A DNA stretch of 64,000 nt from Gemmatales bacterium (GCA_026004675.1 BPJP01000002.1:372001-436000); one strand, 5' to 3'; positions 8,250 through 17,589 are shown, counted from the stretch's first letter. The notes: generated from the letters alone by a model not told the origin. Numbers and translations are program-made.

Positions 8250-9617
8250 TCAGTCGGTGGAATCCGAAGGCGTGGCGTTGCGGCCAATGTTGGAAAGGTC
8301 GCTTTCCTGGCGTGGCAGAAAATCGGCCGGCGCCCACTGCAAGGGCAGCCAAGGCTGATCTCCCCAGCTGACCGGCGGCAGACCGCGCTGCCGGCGCACT
8401 TCGTTGATCGACAGGACGCCCAGGCGCAAATCCTGCTCCTGTTGCTGCATCTCCAGTTCGACGTTCTGCGGCACCGGATCGTCACTGGCGAGAAACAGCC
8501 GGCCGGTAGGATCGAAGAGCGGCACCAGCTTTTCATTGAGCTTCTCGTCGCGGCGCTTGAGGCGCGGTGCGATCGCCTTCGACAAGTGCTGGTGCTCGGC
8601 CGCTTGCAGGTTGGCCAGGTTGGTTTCGCTGGTCAAAAAGGCCAGAGGAACGCCAAAGGCATTCGCGATGTCTTCTTTCGTTTGTCCCATCTCGGCCAGC
8701 TGGGCAACGTCGCCGATCGTGTGGTTGAGAAGCTGCACGCGCATGCCGCTCTCGGCGACCAGAACCCGACCCGCGCCGCCTCGGCGAAACTTGTCGTTCC
8801 ACTCCATTTCCAACCGTTCGATTTCGTCCCGGCCAATGACTTCATCGGGCGACACGATGGCATCGGGAATGGCGCGGTTGTCGATCCGCGCCTTCTTGAA
8901 GGCAACGTAATCGCTGTGCAGTACCGCCTGCTCCCAGGCAGCCCGCAGCGGACTCAAGCCCGCCAAATACGGATCGCGCGGATCGGGATAGCGGAAATGA
9001 ATGATTTCCCCAGGAGCAAACCGGAGTCGCCGGCCGCCAGCCTGATACTCGTAATAGTCGACGAGATGGGAACTCTCCGGTTCCCTTCTGGGAGTGATGT
9101 GTTGCGCCGGGAGAATCCAAATCTCGGCCGGCGTTCCCAGCGGGCCAAAAACGATATGCCAATAGGCATTGCCGAACACTTCTTGATACAGTGTCGTCAG
9201 TTCCCAGAGGTCGAAACTGTTGTGGATCGGGTTGACCTGGCGAAGCAAAGTCAAAAGGGGATGGTCGACGACTTCTTCGATGGCGCAAGCCTTGTGCGGA
9301 TGGAGCCGCCGCAAGAGGCGCCGCTCGGCGAGAGGGTCGAGTTTTCGTGTTCGGCACTTGGGCGGGGACTGGCCCTCGGTGGTGGTCACAAAGAGGCGGG
9401 GCGGAAAACTGGCACAGACGCCGGCATTGAGGCTGGCGCAGGCAAAGACGATGCTCTTGAGTTCAGCCATCAATTCGCCCGCCGACGGCTGGCCGACGCG
9501 ATGCAACGCATCGACGAACGACCAACCGCCTGAGGTCGCGCCCAAGGGAGTTGGCGCCCCTTTTCGGCGCAGCCAGCACACAAAACGTTGCCATATCCTG
9601 GTGAATGATGTTGTCAT
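8250..9617 (-). CDS. Phage portal protein, HK97 family
   Basis: A 455-residue protein, start ATG 9615-9617 with a GAGCG site. Family landmarks run in order: LKSIVFACASLNAGVCASFP near residue 55, HPLLTLLRQVNPIHNSFDLWE near 125, the strand AEIWILPAQHITP, ISPLR-like GLSPLRAAWEQAV, and MGQTKEDIANAFGVPLAFL near 330, which in this family begins the stem/crown region. The C-terminus is acidic and disordered. Portals form the dodecameric DNA entry ring. The gene lies 29 bases before the protease. The normal neighbour upstream, the large terminase, is missing; an HNH gene occupies that place. Confidence 0.93.
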   Translation of the reverse strand: MTTSFTRIWQRFVCWLRRKGAPTPLGATSGGWSFVDALHRVGQPSAGELMAELKSIVFACASLNAGVCASFPPRLFVTTTEGQSPPKCRTRKLDPLAERRLLRRLHPHKACAIEEVVDHPLLTLLRQVNPIHNSFDLWELTTLYQEVFGNAYWHIVFGPLGTPAEIWILPAQHITPRREPESSHLVDYYEYQAGGRRLRFAPGEIIHFRYPDPRDPYLAGLSPLRAAWEQAVLHSDYVAFKKARIDNRAIPDAIVSPDEVIGRDEIERLEMEWNDKFRRGGAGRVLVAESGMRVQLLNHTIGDVAQLAEMGQTKEDIANAFGVPLAFLTSETNLANLQAAEHQHLSKAIAPRLKRRDEKLNEKLVPLFDPTGRLFLASDDPVPQNVELEMQQQEQDLRLGVLSINEVRRQRGLPPVSWGDQPWLPLQWAPADFLPRQESDLSNIGRNATPSDSTD

Positions 9618-9663
9618 GTTCGCTCGATTTGGCTTTTGAGTGTTTCGGTCTTTGCCGCCCGAG

Positions 9664-10128
9664 TTACGCCGGCTCTTCGACGACCCTCTCTGGACGTGTT
9701 TGCAGTTCCTCGCAGGTCGGCATGACGAGCGGTTTGTCCGGAGAGCCGTTCTTCAGGCGCGTCAGAAAGTATTCGCAAACCCTCGGCGACCAGGTCGACA
9801 GCACCGCCATCAGCTCCTTGAACTCGATGTAGTCGAGCGCGCCTTTGGCACGATGGCACAACGAACACGTGACGACGAGATTGTGGAAGGCGAAGCTGCC
9901 GCCGCGTTCGGGAGGATTCTTGGAAGTAACAGCGAAAGAATCGGCCGTCACCGGCCCGCGACAAAAATGACAACAGCGGCTGCCCAGGTTGTTGGCGACG
10001 AAATAGCGCAGATCGTACAGGGTATAATCCAGTCGTTCTCCGTGAAAACGCGCTTCGCGGCGTGCGGCCAGGAACCATTCCTGGCTCCGCTGGTTGAAAA
10101 GCGCCCGTTGGGCTGGTTGCGTCAGCAT
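9664..10128 (-). CDS. HNH endonuclease
   Basis: A 154-residue protein from ATG 10126-10128, chosen because GGGAG sits eight bases upstream; a GTG at 10156-10158 would add ten residues. The centre shows the zinc-binding HNH pattern: CCHFC near residue 50, then FHNLVVTCSLCHRAKG near residue 85 (His, Asn, CxxCH). HNH nucleases beside terminase and portal genes assist genome packaging in many HK97-like phages. Here it is the first gene of the module and directly follows a predicted promoter, with no terminase on either side. Confidence 0.8.
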   Translation of the reverse strand: MLTQPAQRALFNQRSQEWFLAARREARFHGERLDYTLYDLRYFVANNLGSRCCHFCRGPVTADSFAVTSKNPPERGGSFAFHNLVVTCSLCHRAKGALDYIEFKELMAVLSTWSPRVCEYFLTRLKNGSPDKPLVMPTCEELQTRPERVVEEPA

Positions 10129-10171
10129 GGCTGGTTCTCCCAATATGGTTTTTCCCACGACTGTGCTGATA

Positions 10172-10199
10172 AGTATACACTAGTTTATATCCGATTCAA
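10172..10199 (-). promoter_or_regulatory. Predicted sigma-70-type promoter of the capsid module
   Basis: On the minus strand TTGAAT (complement of 10194-10199) and TATACT (complement of 10172-10177) are separated by 16 bases, about 44 bases before the HNH start codon. The surrounding 10160-10230 is strikingly AT-rich for this genome. It is the only convincing promoter-like site before the operon. Confidence 0.5.
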
Positions 10200-10231
10200 T
10201 ATATTTTAATCAAAAATACTTATAATTATCG

Positions 10232-10250
10232 AAACAACCGAAGGTTGTTT
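10232..10250. repeat. Perfect 8-bp palindrome upstream of the capsid operon
   Basis: AAACAACC and GGTTGTTT flank a three-base loop GAA. It lies between the predicted capsid-module promoter and uvrC. It could be a regulator's operator or a weak terminator for readthrough from the minus direction; no T-run follows on either strand. Confidence 0.45.
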
Positions 10251-10392
10251 GCTGTTCCCCGGCGCGCACCAGCGCGCCCCGCGAGGTCTTGAAGGCCGGT
10301 GGGCGAAAGCGCCGTTGTGCATTCCTGTCGGGAAAGCGAAAATAGGTTGTGAGCGAGATCGTGTCATTCCTTGCATCGGGTAGTGTTGCCGA

Positions 10393-11754
10393 ATGGCTGA
10401 ACAGGAAACGAGAGGCGAAGAGCCTGGCCCGCGGCAAAAGGTAAAACAGTTCCCGAACGGGCCGGGCGTCTATTTGATGAAGGATGAATCGGGCCGTGTT
10501 CTCTACGTCGGCAAAGCGAAGAACCTGCGCCATCGGGTGGCCCATTATTTCACGCAGGCGGCGGCGGAGGACCACCGCACCGCCGATCTCGTCAAACGGA
10601 TCGCCGACGTCGATTTCCTTCCTGCCGAATCGGAAGTCGACGCCTTGTTGATGGAAGCCAGGCTGGTCAAAGACATCCAGCCGCCCTTCAACGTCGAACT
10701 CAAGGACGACAAGTCTTTTCCTTATTTGCAGATTCGGACGCGCGAGGAGTTCCCGCGCGTCGAGTTTACGCGCAATCCGCGCCGCCGGGGAGTCAAGCTC
10801 TATGGCCCGTTCACCAGCGCCAAAGGATTGCGTACGGCCATTCACGTTCTCCAGAGGCTGTTTCGCTTCCGCACCTGCAGCCTCGATATCAAGGAATCCG
10901 ACCCGCGCTGGCGCTGGTTTCGACCCTGCCTTCTGCACAGCATCAACCGCTGCACTGCCCCCTGCAACTTCCGCGTTTCGCGGGAAGATTATCGCAAGCA
11001 GATACGTGCCTTGCGCCTCGTGCTGGAAGGGAAAAAAGACAAGTTGATCGAGGAAATGACGCGGGAAATGCAGGCTGCCGCCGCCGACTTGCAGTTCGAA
11101 CGCGCCGCCCGACTGCGCGACGACATCGATGCCTTGAAGAACCTGGGCGAGCGCGGCGACGTCGACAAGGACCTGCAACCCAAAATCTTCTTCATCGAAC
11201 CCAAACGGGGCCTGATCGGGCTGCGAAAAGTCCTCGGCCTGCGCGACACGCCCCGCACCATCGAAGGCATCGACATCGCCCACCTGGCCGGTACCGATAC
11301 CGTCGCCTCGCTGGTCTCGTTCATCGACGGATTGCCGTTCAAGCCGGGCTACCGCCGCTTCCGAATCCGTTCCGTGGAAGGGGTCGACGACTTCGCTGCC
11401 ATACGCGAAGTGGTGGCCCGACGATTTCGGCGATTGGGACGCGAGGCCAAACCGATCCCCGGCATTACGCCCGGTCTGATGGACGACGTTTTTCCCGACA
11501 TCGTTCTCATCGACGGGGGCAAGGGGCAGCTCAACGCCGCCCTGGACGCGTTTCGCATCCTGGGAATCGAGCCGCCTTGCCTCATCTCACTGGCCAAACG
11601 GGAAGAGGAGATTTATCGGGTCGGGGAACCGGAGCCGTTGCGTCTGAGCCGGCACGCCGCCGCCTTGCGCTTGCTCCAGTATGTTCGCGACGAGGCCCAC
11701 CGCTTCGCCCAGCATTATCACCATATTCTGAGGCGCAAGCGAACCGAATCGTGA
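10393..11754 (+). CDS. uvrC: UvrC-like excinuclease subunit, compact form
   Basis: A 453-residue protein. UvrC makes the dual incisions in nucleotide excision repair with UvrA and UvrB. Visible domains: GIY-YIG nuclease at residues ~18-95 (PGVYLMKD, VLYVGKAKNLRHRV), Cys cluster near 180-190, UVR motif near 220-250 (DLQFERAARLRDDIDAL), and the UvrC RNase H-like nuclease with GIDIAHLAG, DGGKGQLNAA and RDEAHRFA carrying the expected Asp, Asp and His. It is much shorter than the usual ~600 residues: about 130 residues that normally lie between the UVR motif and the RNase H domain are absent, and the protein stops right after RDEAHRFA, so the tandem helix-hairpin-helix domain is missing. The missing parts follow clean domain borders, so this looks like a real short form rather than a broken gene. 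Confidence 0.9.
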   Translation: MAEQETRGEEPGPRQKVKQFPNGPGVYLMKDESGRVLYVGKAKNLRHRVAHYFTQAAAEDHRTADLVKRIADVDFLPAESEVDALLMEARLVKDIQPPFNVELKDDKSFPYLQIRTREEFPRVEFTRNPRRRGVKLYGPFTSAKGLRTAIHVLQRLFRFRTCSLDIKESDPRWRWFRPCLLHSINRCTAPCNFRVSREDYRKQIRALRLVLEGKKDKLIEEMTREMQAAAADLQFERAARLRDDIDALKNLGERGDVDKDLQPKIFFIEPKRGLIGLRKVLGLRDTPRTIEGIDIAHLAGTDTVASLVSFIDGLPFKPGYRRFRIRSVEGVDDFAAIREVVARRFRRLGREAKPIPGITPGLMDDVFPDIVLIDGGKGQLNAALDAFRILGIEPPCLISLAKREEEIYRVGEPEPLRLSRHAAALRLLQYVRDEAHRFAQHYHHILRRKRTES

Positions 11755-11787
11755 TCGATCGCCCCCGGCATGGTGCCCGCGTGAGCG

Positions 11788-14241
11788 TCATGGCGATCCT
11801 GGTTTTTCCGTGATGGCGGTGCTGCTTTCGCTCCCAGCCAGCATGGGAGATTCGCCGGTTTCTTCCTCATCGTGCATGACGTCTTCGTGCATCCATCGGC
11901 GAAGCAAAGGCGCAAGCAGGAAGCAGATCAGCGCCGAGCCGATGGCCGTTATGGCGATCTGCCCGAACACATCGCCGTATATTCGGACCGTTTCGTTGGG
12001 AATGGGAATCGCTCCGCTGCCCCCTTCGCTGCCGTGTCCGCCCACCCGAGTAAACTGGGCAATGATGGCGGCCAAAAACTGCGAAAACGCCGTCGCCAAA
12101 AACCACATCCCCATCACCGTGCTGACCAGAAACGCCGGCGACAGCTTCGTTACCATCGACAAACCAACAGGAGAGAGACACAACTCGCCCGTCGTCATGA
12201 GCAGGTAGCCGAGAAACAGCCACGACAAAGCGACCATGCCACGGTCGTCGGCCAGTTTCGCTCCGTACCAGACGGCACCGAAACCAAGGCCGAGTTGCAA
12301 GAGACCAAGGGCGAACTTGACCGGCGTGCTCGGCTCCAAACCCCGGTTGCCGAGAAAGCTCCAAAGCGCGCTGAATACAATCCCCAACAAAATGATGTAA
12401 ATCGGGTTGACCGACTGGAAGACGGAAGCCGGCATTTCCGAGCCGCCAATTGCCATGCCGACGTTGTCTTTGGTCACCAACCAGTCGACCGTCTTGGGCA
12501 AGGGGTCTTTCGTGTCTGTGCCGGCCTGGCTTTCCTTGTTGACCACATCGCGCAAATAGGTCAGCCCGGAGATGGTCAATACATTGTCTTTCGTCACCGA
12601 CTGGATGAGTTCTTCCGTTTCTTTTTGGATTTTCTCCTTGTCCTCTTTGCTGGTGGCTTCGTGGAGCTTTTCCTGCTGTTTTCGGCGAATGGCCTGTGCA
12701 ATGATCTTGTTGATGGCATCGTTGCCGTAATGGTAACCGAGCTGTTCCTGGCTCAGCATGGGGAGGGCTTCCAGTTCCTTATCGGTGGTTTCCGCTGGGA
12801 TGCGGAACTTGATGGTGGTGCCGACGTCTTCTTCGGTGAGTCGGCGAGCTTCGAAAACGCGGTCGACGTTGCGGTCAGTGAAGTTGTTGAGCGAACTGCC
12901 GGCCTGTTCGAAGAAGGCCCAGAAAAGCATCGAGAAGAAAGTCAGGATCAGAACCACATACATTCTTTCGCGGGCGACCTTGGGCTGGCGGAGGGCTGCC
13001 GCCAGCAGGTAGACGAAGGCCCCGATGCCGCACAGCATCAATATGATCCCCGCCGGCTTGCTGATTTCCTCGATAAAGACGCTCAAAAATTGCCCGCCGC
13101 TGTTCTTCATTTGTGCGATCGTTTCCTCCGGAAACAAAGAACGGCGATTTTCCGATACAAGAAAGGAGAAAATAGGAATACTCAACAGCGAACCGGCATA
13201 GACGAGCCATTCCCGGCTGATGGGACCGAGGAAGGGACGCTGTAACTGGTCAGGATCAGGCGGAGCACCAACATCTTTGGGCAGTCCCCCTCGCCCAAGT
13301 GCGAACCACGCCACGATTCCGGCGACCAGAAGCGACATCCCGACCAGCATATTGACGCCGATGGAAAAGAAATTGGCCGGCCGAAAGATAAATAACCCTA
13401 ACGCAGCGCCGACGGCGCCTGTCATGATGATGATCCGCGCCAACATCGATGACAGAAGCGAATCCTCGCGCCCCTGGCGAAGTTCCCAAAAGGCGATCAA
13501 GCCGGCCAGAACCAGCAGGGCAAGGATCGTGATGTTGCCGTATAGCTGAATCTCCTTGCCATCGCCGGCGTCGATTCCCAAAATCGGTACCAGGAAAACG
13601 TTGAGAGCAGACAAGACGGCCACCCCGAACATCGCCAACTGGGCGACGACCGACGGTGCCACGAAAATCGCGACGCCGGTGACCATGCCAATGGTTGCCA
13701 ACCCGAAGCCGTAGTGCCAACCATAAGTTTCGCCGATAAAGCCGCACAACAAAGGCGACATCGCAGCGCCGAGGTTGATGCCCATGTAGAAGATGGTGAA
13801 GCCGCCGTCGCGCTTGGGACTTCCTTGCGGATAGAGCGAGCCGACAATCGTCGAAATGTTGGGTTTGAAGAAGCCGTTGCCGGCAATCAACAGCGCTAGG
13901 GCCGAATAGAAGGCCCAGGCTTCCTCGATGGTCATCATCAAATGGCCGGCCGCCATGAGCAACCCGCCCAGAATCACTGCCCGCCGCGCCCCGAGCAAAC
14001 GGTCGGCAATCATGCCGCCGAAAAACGGCGTCATATAAACTAATGCCGTGTACGCCCCGTATATCGCATACGCGTCCTTGTCGACGTACTCGAGAAACCC
14101 TTTCAGCATGTAAAAGAGCAACAGCGCTCTCATGCCGTAATAGGAAAACCGTTCCCACATCTCGGCAAAGAAAAGGGTGAACAAACCGCATGGATGGCCA
14201 AACAACGTTCCGGATGCTTCGGGGTTCGGATTGGTGGACAT
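11788..14241 (-). CDS. POT/PTR2-family proton-coupled peptide transporter
   Basis: An 817-residue integral membrane protein of the major facilitator superfamily. The POT signatures are clear: ExxER (AEMWERFSYYGMRALLL) in helix 1 and the PTR2 motif FFKPNIST followed by FTIFYMGINLGA. These carriers import di- and tripeptides with protons. It is far longer than the usual ~500 residues. The extra length is a loop of ~180 residues at about residues 455-640, hydrophilic and Lys/Glu-rich with coiled-coil-like stretches (RRKQQEKLHEATSKEDKEK), between late membrane helices. Long POT proteins of this kind occur in planctomycetes and Bacteroidetes. The downstream end lies 33 bases from uvrC, convergent. 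Confidence 0.88.
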   Translation of the reverse strand: MSTNPNPEASGTLFGHPCGLFTLFFAEMWERFSYYGMRALLLFYMLKGFLEYVDKDAYAIYGAYTALVYMTPFFGGMIADRLLGARRAVILGGLLMAAGHLMMTIEEAWAFYSALALLIAGNGFFKPNISTIVGSLYPQGSPKRDGGFTIFYMGINLGAAMSPLLCGFIGETYGWHYGFGLATIGMVTGVAIFVAPSVVAQLAMFGVAVLSALNVFLVPILGIDAGDGKEIQLYGNITILALLVLAGLIAFWELRQGREDSLLSSMLARIIIMTGAVGAALGLFIFRPANFFSIGVNMLVGMSLLVAGIVAWFALGRGGLPKDVGAPPDPDQLQRPFLGPISREWLVYAGSLLSIPIFSFLVSENRRSLFPEETIAQMKNSGGQFLSVFIEEISKPAGIILMLCGIGAFVYLLAAALRQPKVARERMYVVLILTFFSMLFWAFFEQAGSSLNNFTDRNVDRVFEARRLTEEDVGTTIKFRIPAETTDKELEALPMLSQEQLGYHYGNDAINKIIAQAIRRKQQEKLHEATSKEDKEKIQKETEELIQSVTKDNVLTISGLTYLRDVVNKESQAGTDTKDPLPKTVDWLVTKDNVGMAIGGSEMPASVFQSVNPIYIILLGIVFSALWSFLGNRGLEPSTPVKFALGLLQLGLGFGAVWYGAKLADDRGMVALSWLFLGYLLMTTGELCLSPVGLSMVTKLSPAFLVSTVMGMWFLATAFSQFLAAIIAQFTRVGGHGSEGGSGAIPIPNETVRIYGDVFGQIAITAIGSALICFLLAPLLRRWMHEDVMHDEEETGESPMLAGSESSTAITEKPGSP

Positions 14242-14734
14242 GTTGATCTCTCGTTTGCAACTGTGTGGGGCAGTTCAACGTCAATAGCCGCGACATCCTT
14301 TACGGCCATGCACAGCATCTTGGGGAGGATTGTAGCGAGGTTGACGACGAGATAAAAGCAGTTTGGCAGCAAAACGTCGTCGCACTTCCCCCTGCTGAAA
14401 ATGATGTGCGACCAGGTCCGAACTCCGATTTCTGGCTCATACCATCACCAGGATGGAGTCAGGCTACATCCATGGACCCCGCGACGAACGAAGGCAACCG
14501 CGCCGCCGGGACCAGCGTCGCTGCCGACGAGCATTGGCAATACGCCTGCGATCGCAGCCGCCTGGTTCCCGACACGCAGGTCCACCGTTCGCCTTCGTTG
14601 TGGTAGTGAATCTGTTTTCCGAATGAAATGGCATTTTGCAATTGGTACGGTATGCTATTTCATCGCGAAGGGATCGCATTCGGTTGGCACGCTCTAGCGA
14701 TAAGCGCCGACAGCTGATATCGGAAACACCGACC
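14242..14734. other. Divergent intergenic region
   Basis: About 490 bases between the divergent transporter and glycoside hydrolase genes. No convincing coding frame, RNA or repeat is seen. It presumably holds both promoters, but none matches a consensus well enough to mark. Confidence 0.4.
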
Positions 14735-16336
14735 ATGGTCAATGAATTTCGCGTAACACTATGTCTCATCATTGGCTGGATTAGCGCATCGGTGCCGATG
14801 GCGTTGCCCGACGATGCACGCAAGCCAACCAGTCCCGAGATCCAACGACACGCCAAGTGGGCGAAGATTGAAATCGCGTTTCAAGGACCGGAATCTTCCG
14901 TCCGAGGAGAGCCTAATCCGTTTCGAATCGAAGTCGATGTGCAATTCACATCGCCGACCGGGCGTCGCATCATCGTACCGGCTTTTTACAACGGCGACGG
15001 GCGAGGCGGTTCGTCGGGGCGCATCTGGATGGTCCGGTTCTCGGCCGACGAAACCGGACGGTGGCAGTATCGAACGGTCAGTTCGGTCAAGGAGCTCGAC
15101 GGTCGCACGGGTCGTTTCGAGGTGGTCGACGCCGCCGCCGATGCCAAAGGGTTTTGGAAATGGGGAAGATTAGAGGCGGCCGGTACGCCGAAGAATTCGA
15201 TCCGCTATCTCAAATTTCGAGAAGGTCCATTTTGGCTCAAAGCCGGCTGCGACGACCCGGAGAATTTCCTGGGTAAAAACAAGAACTTCAACACTCTCGA
15301 AAAACGCAAGGCGGCAATCGACTTTCTTTCCAGCCGTGGCATCAATTCCATGTACATGATGACCCATAATATCGGCGGCGATGACAACGATGTCTGGCCG
15401 TGGCTCGGCACGACTGCCTCGGAAGCCAGACGGAACGCCGGCAAGGAAAGCCGGTTCGACATCGCCAGGCTGGAAGAATGGCGAGAACTCTTTGAGTATA
15501 TGCAGGACAAGGGCGTCGTTCCCTATCTGGTTCTGGAAGACGATAGCGCATGGAGTGGCTACGATCACCGACGATACTACCGGGAGATGATAGCTCGATT
15601 CGGCTATCTGCCTGCGCTGCTATTCAATTTTAATGAAGAATACAACGAGAATTATCGTTTGCCCGAAGCTTTGCAGTGGATGAAAGTCCTCGAGGAAATC
15701 GACCCTTACAATCATCCGCGCGGCATCCACAACGTCAATCAGCCAGACGATCGCTATGTCGATTCGCCGTTCGTCGATTTCACATCGATCCAGACCAGGG
15801 TGAGGGATCCTTTGCTGCATAACCGCATCGCTCAGGAATGGCTGGAGCGATGCCGGCGCCGCGGCAAGCGGTTGCTGGTGGTGAATTTCGATGAAGGGCG
15901 ACCCGAAGAAGACCGCAAGGGCTGGTGGAGTGCCTATCTCGGCGGAGGGGTTTGGGAAATGCATGTGCGGGAGCCATATGATAGACCCCTGTCATCGTGG
16001 GAGCCGGGATGGATGCAATTGGGCGGGGCGAGGGCCTTCATGGAGTCGCTTCCCTTTTGGAAGATGTCGCCGCACAATGAGTTGGTTCGCGAAGGAAAAG
16101 CGTTTTGCCTGGCACAGCCACCCAAGACTTACGCCCTCTATCTCCCCGATGGAGGACCAGTGACAGTCGAACTCGCCGAACAAGCGACATTTCGTTATTC
16201 CTGGTGGAATCCTTCCAATGGAAGAAGAGGCCGATTTCAAAACGCCGGGACGACCAATGGCGGTCTGCGACAGTTTCGACCACCTGGACCCGGCGATTGG
16301 GCCCTGCGAATAGTGGCCATCTCGAACGACGACTGA
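14735..16336 (+). CDS. Exported DUF5060-type glycoside hydrolase
   Basis: A 533-residue protein; start MVNEFRVTLCLIIGW chosen because it gives a typical signal peptide ending near MALPDDA. Residues ~35-120 form the DUF5060 beta-sandwich (RHAKWAKIEIAF, FSADETGRWQYRT). Residues ~150-430 form a TIM-barrel glycosidase region (FLSSRGINSMYMM, YMQDKGVVPYLVLEDD) with FNFNEEYNENY near 300, where the Glu residues are likely catalytic. The last ~100 residues (YLPDGGPVTVEL, YSWWNPSNGRR) match the C-terminal beta domain often annotated as putative collagen-binding. The nearest families are apiosidase-like and DUF4038 enzymes acting on plant or algal polysaccharides. The substrate is unknown. Confidence 0.8.
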   Translation: MVNEFRVTLCLIIGWISASVPMALPDDARKPTSPEIQRHAKWAKIEIAFQGPESSVRGEPNPFRIEVDVQFTSPTGRRIIVPAFYNGDGRGGSSGRIWMVRFSADETGRWQYRTVSSVKELDGRTGRFEVVDAAADAKGFWKWGRLEAAGTPKNSIRYLKFREGPFWLKAGCDDPENFLGKNKNFNTLEKRKAAIDFLSSRGINSMYMMTHNIGGDDNDVWPWLGTTASEARRNAGKESRFDIARLEEWRELFEYMQDKGVVPYLVLEDDSAWSGYDHRRYYREMIARFGYLPALLFNFNEEYNENYRLPEALQWMKVLEEIDPYNHPRGIHNVNQPDDRYVDSPFVDFTSIQTRVRDPLLHNRIAQEWLERCRRRGKRLLVVNFDEGRPEEDRKGWWSAYLGGGVWEMHVREPYDRPLSSWEPGWMQLGGARAFMESLPFWKMSPHNELVREGKAFCLAQPPKTYALYLPDGGPVTVELAEQATFRYSWWNPSNGRRGRFQNAGTTNGGLRQFRPPGPGDWALRIVAISNDD

Positions 16337-16491
16337 CGACGGCCCTCACCGCCGCGACATGGCCCGCTTGCCGGGAGTCTGGAGGAGTTCGCATGGTCGC
16401 CATTGGGAGCGACGTCTGAGGCCAGGTGGATGCCTCGCCAGGGATCTGGCTTCGGATCGGCTGGATATCGGCCGACGGTGTCCGGTGCCGG

Positions 16492-17589
16492 TTAGCGCTT
16501 TCGCACCGAGGCGACGAGAAGGCGCATCGCCTCGTTCGTGGGATTGTTCTTTTTGCCGTTGCGCCAGCCGCGGATTCGAGCGTCGTTGTAGGAGACGACG
16601 ATGCCGAGACTCGGCACGACCCACATCGCCCTCGGTCCACCGTGGCCGAAGGCACCGAAGGTATCGGGTGGGGCATCGGGCCACATGCGGACGCCGTCGG
16701 CATCCTTGCCGTTGGTCCACCAAAGCCAGCTATAGCTGCCGAAGTGGGGCGTCTGGTTGTCTGGAATTCTCTCCGAGCCGTGGCTGCGCTGGCCTGGGAT
16801 CATGTCGGCGGCTTTGCGCCCGGCACGCGGAATCGTGTTGGGCACCGGGTCGCTGACCGCCATCTCGACATACTTCGCCGGGAGCAGTTGTTTGCCCTGC
16901 CATTTTCCACGGCGCATGTACAAGAGACCGAAGCGAGCGAAATCGCGTGGGGAAATGGCGACACGGCCGGCCCGGTCGCGAACGCCGAACGCCATCATCG
17001 TCGGGTTGTCCTGGCAGCCGATCTTGTCGGTCAGGAGGGGATGAAAGACCTCGCGGTCGACGCGATCGTAACTGGTCTTGTAGACCTTGAGAAAGAGGGT
17101 GTCCCAAAACAGGGCCATCTGCCAGTCGTTGTAGGCGAAGGCGGTTCCCGGCCGCTCGGCGAGGCCGTAGCAAGAGGTCTGGTTGGCCAGGTGCCGCCAG
17201 GTGATGTCGCGATCCGGGTAGCCGAGTTTGGGGTTGAGTTTCCCCAGCCGAGGCTCCCACTTGACGACTTTCTCATCGAGCGATTGGATTCGTCCCCGGT
17301 GCAGCGCGAGAAAGAGGAAAAAGGTATAAAAGGGTTTGGAAGCGGAAGCGACGTCAGCGCGGCGTGTGCCATCTCCCCAAGTGTGGACGAGGTAGCCGTG
17401 GCGCGTGACGCAACCGCGGCCGCCGACGTAGTCACTGAAGCGCCGGAGGGCGGAGGGGTCGAGGCCAAGTTTTTCGGGATCGCTCCGCTTCCAGTCCTTG
17501 CCCGGGTACTCCTGGGACAAAGCGCGCGACAAGGAACCGAGAGCGAGCAAGGTCGCGACGGCACCCGCCGCCAGGCGTCTCGAAGACAT
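16492..17589 (-). CDS. Exported serine hydrolase, class C beta-lactamase fold
   Basis: A 365-residue protein starting MSSRRLAAGAVATLLALG at ATG 17587-17589 with GGGAGAAC upstream, giving a Tat/Sec-like signal peptide. The three active-site elements of the family are present: S-x-x-K as SASKP near residue 75, Y-x-N as AYND near 160, and a KTG-equivalent HGG in GHGGPRAMW near 325. Such proteins hydrolyse esters or amides (esterases, D-amino acid peptidases) and rarely act on antibiotics. The gap upstream (16337-16491) has nothing notable. Confidence 0.85.
   Translation of the reverse strand: MSSRRLAAGAVATLLALGSLSRALSQEYPGKDWKRSDPEKLGLDPSALRRFSDYVGGRGCVTRHGYLVHTWGDGTRRADVASASKPFYTFFLFLALHRGRIQSLDEKVVKWEPRLGKLNPKLGYPDRDITWRHLANQTSCYGLAERPGTAFAYNDWQMALFWDTLFLKVYKTSYDRVDREVFHPLLTDKIGCQDNPTMMAFGVRDRAGRVAISPRDFARFGLLYMRRGKWQGKQLLPAKYVEMAVSDPVPNTIPRAGRKAADMIPGQRSHGSERIPDNQTPHFGSYSWLWWTNGKDADGVRMWPDAPPDTFGAFGHGGPRAMWVVPSLGIVVSYNDARIRGWRNGKKNNPTNEAMRLLVASVRKR

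Noticed and set aside
8442..9533. Plus-strand open frame opposite the portal gene
   Set aside because: Shadow of the portal gene; no recognisable motif and no start signal.
5979..9617. Encapsulin-type nanocompartment
   Set aside because: A portal and a prohead protease accompany the capsid gene, which points to a tailed-phage head rather than an encapsulin.
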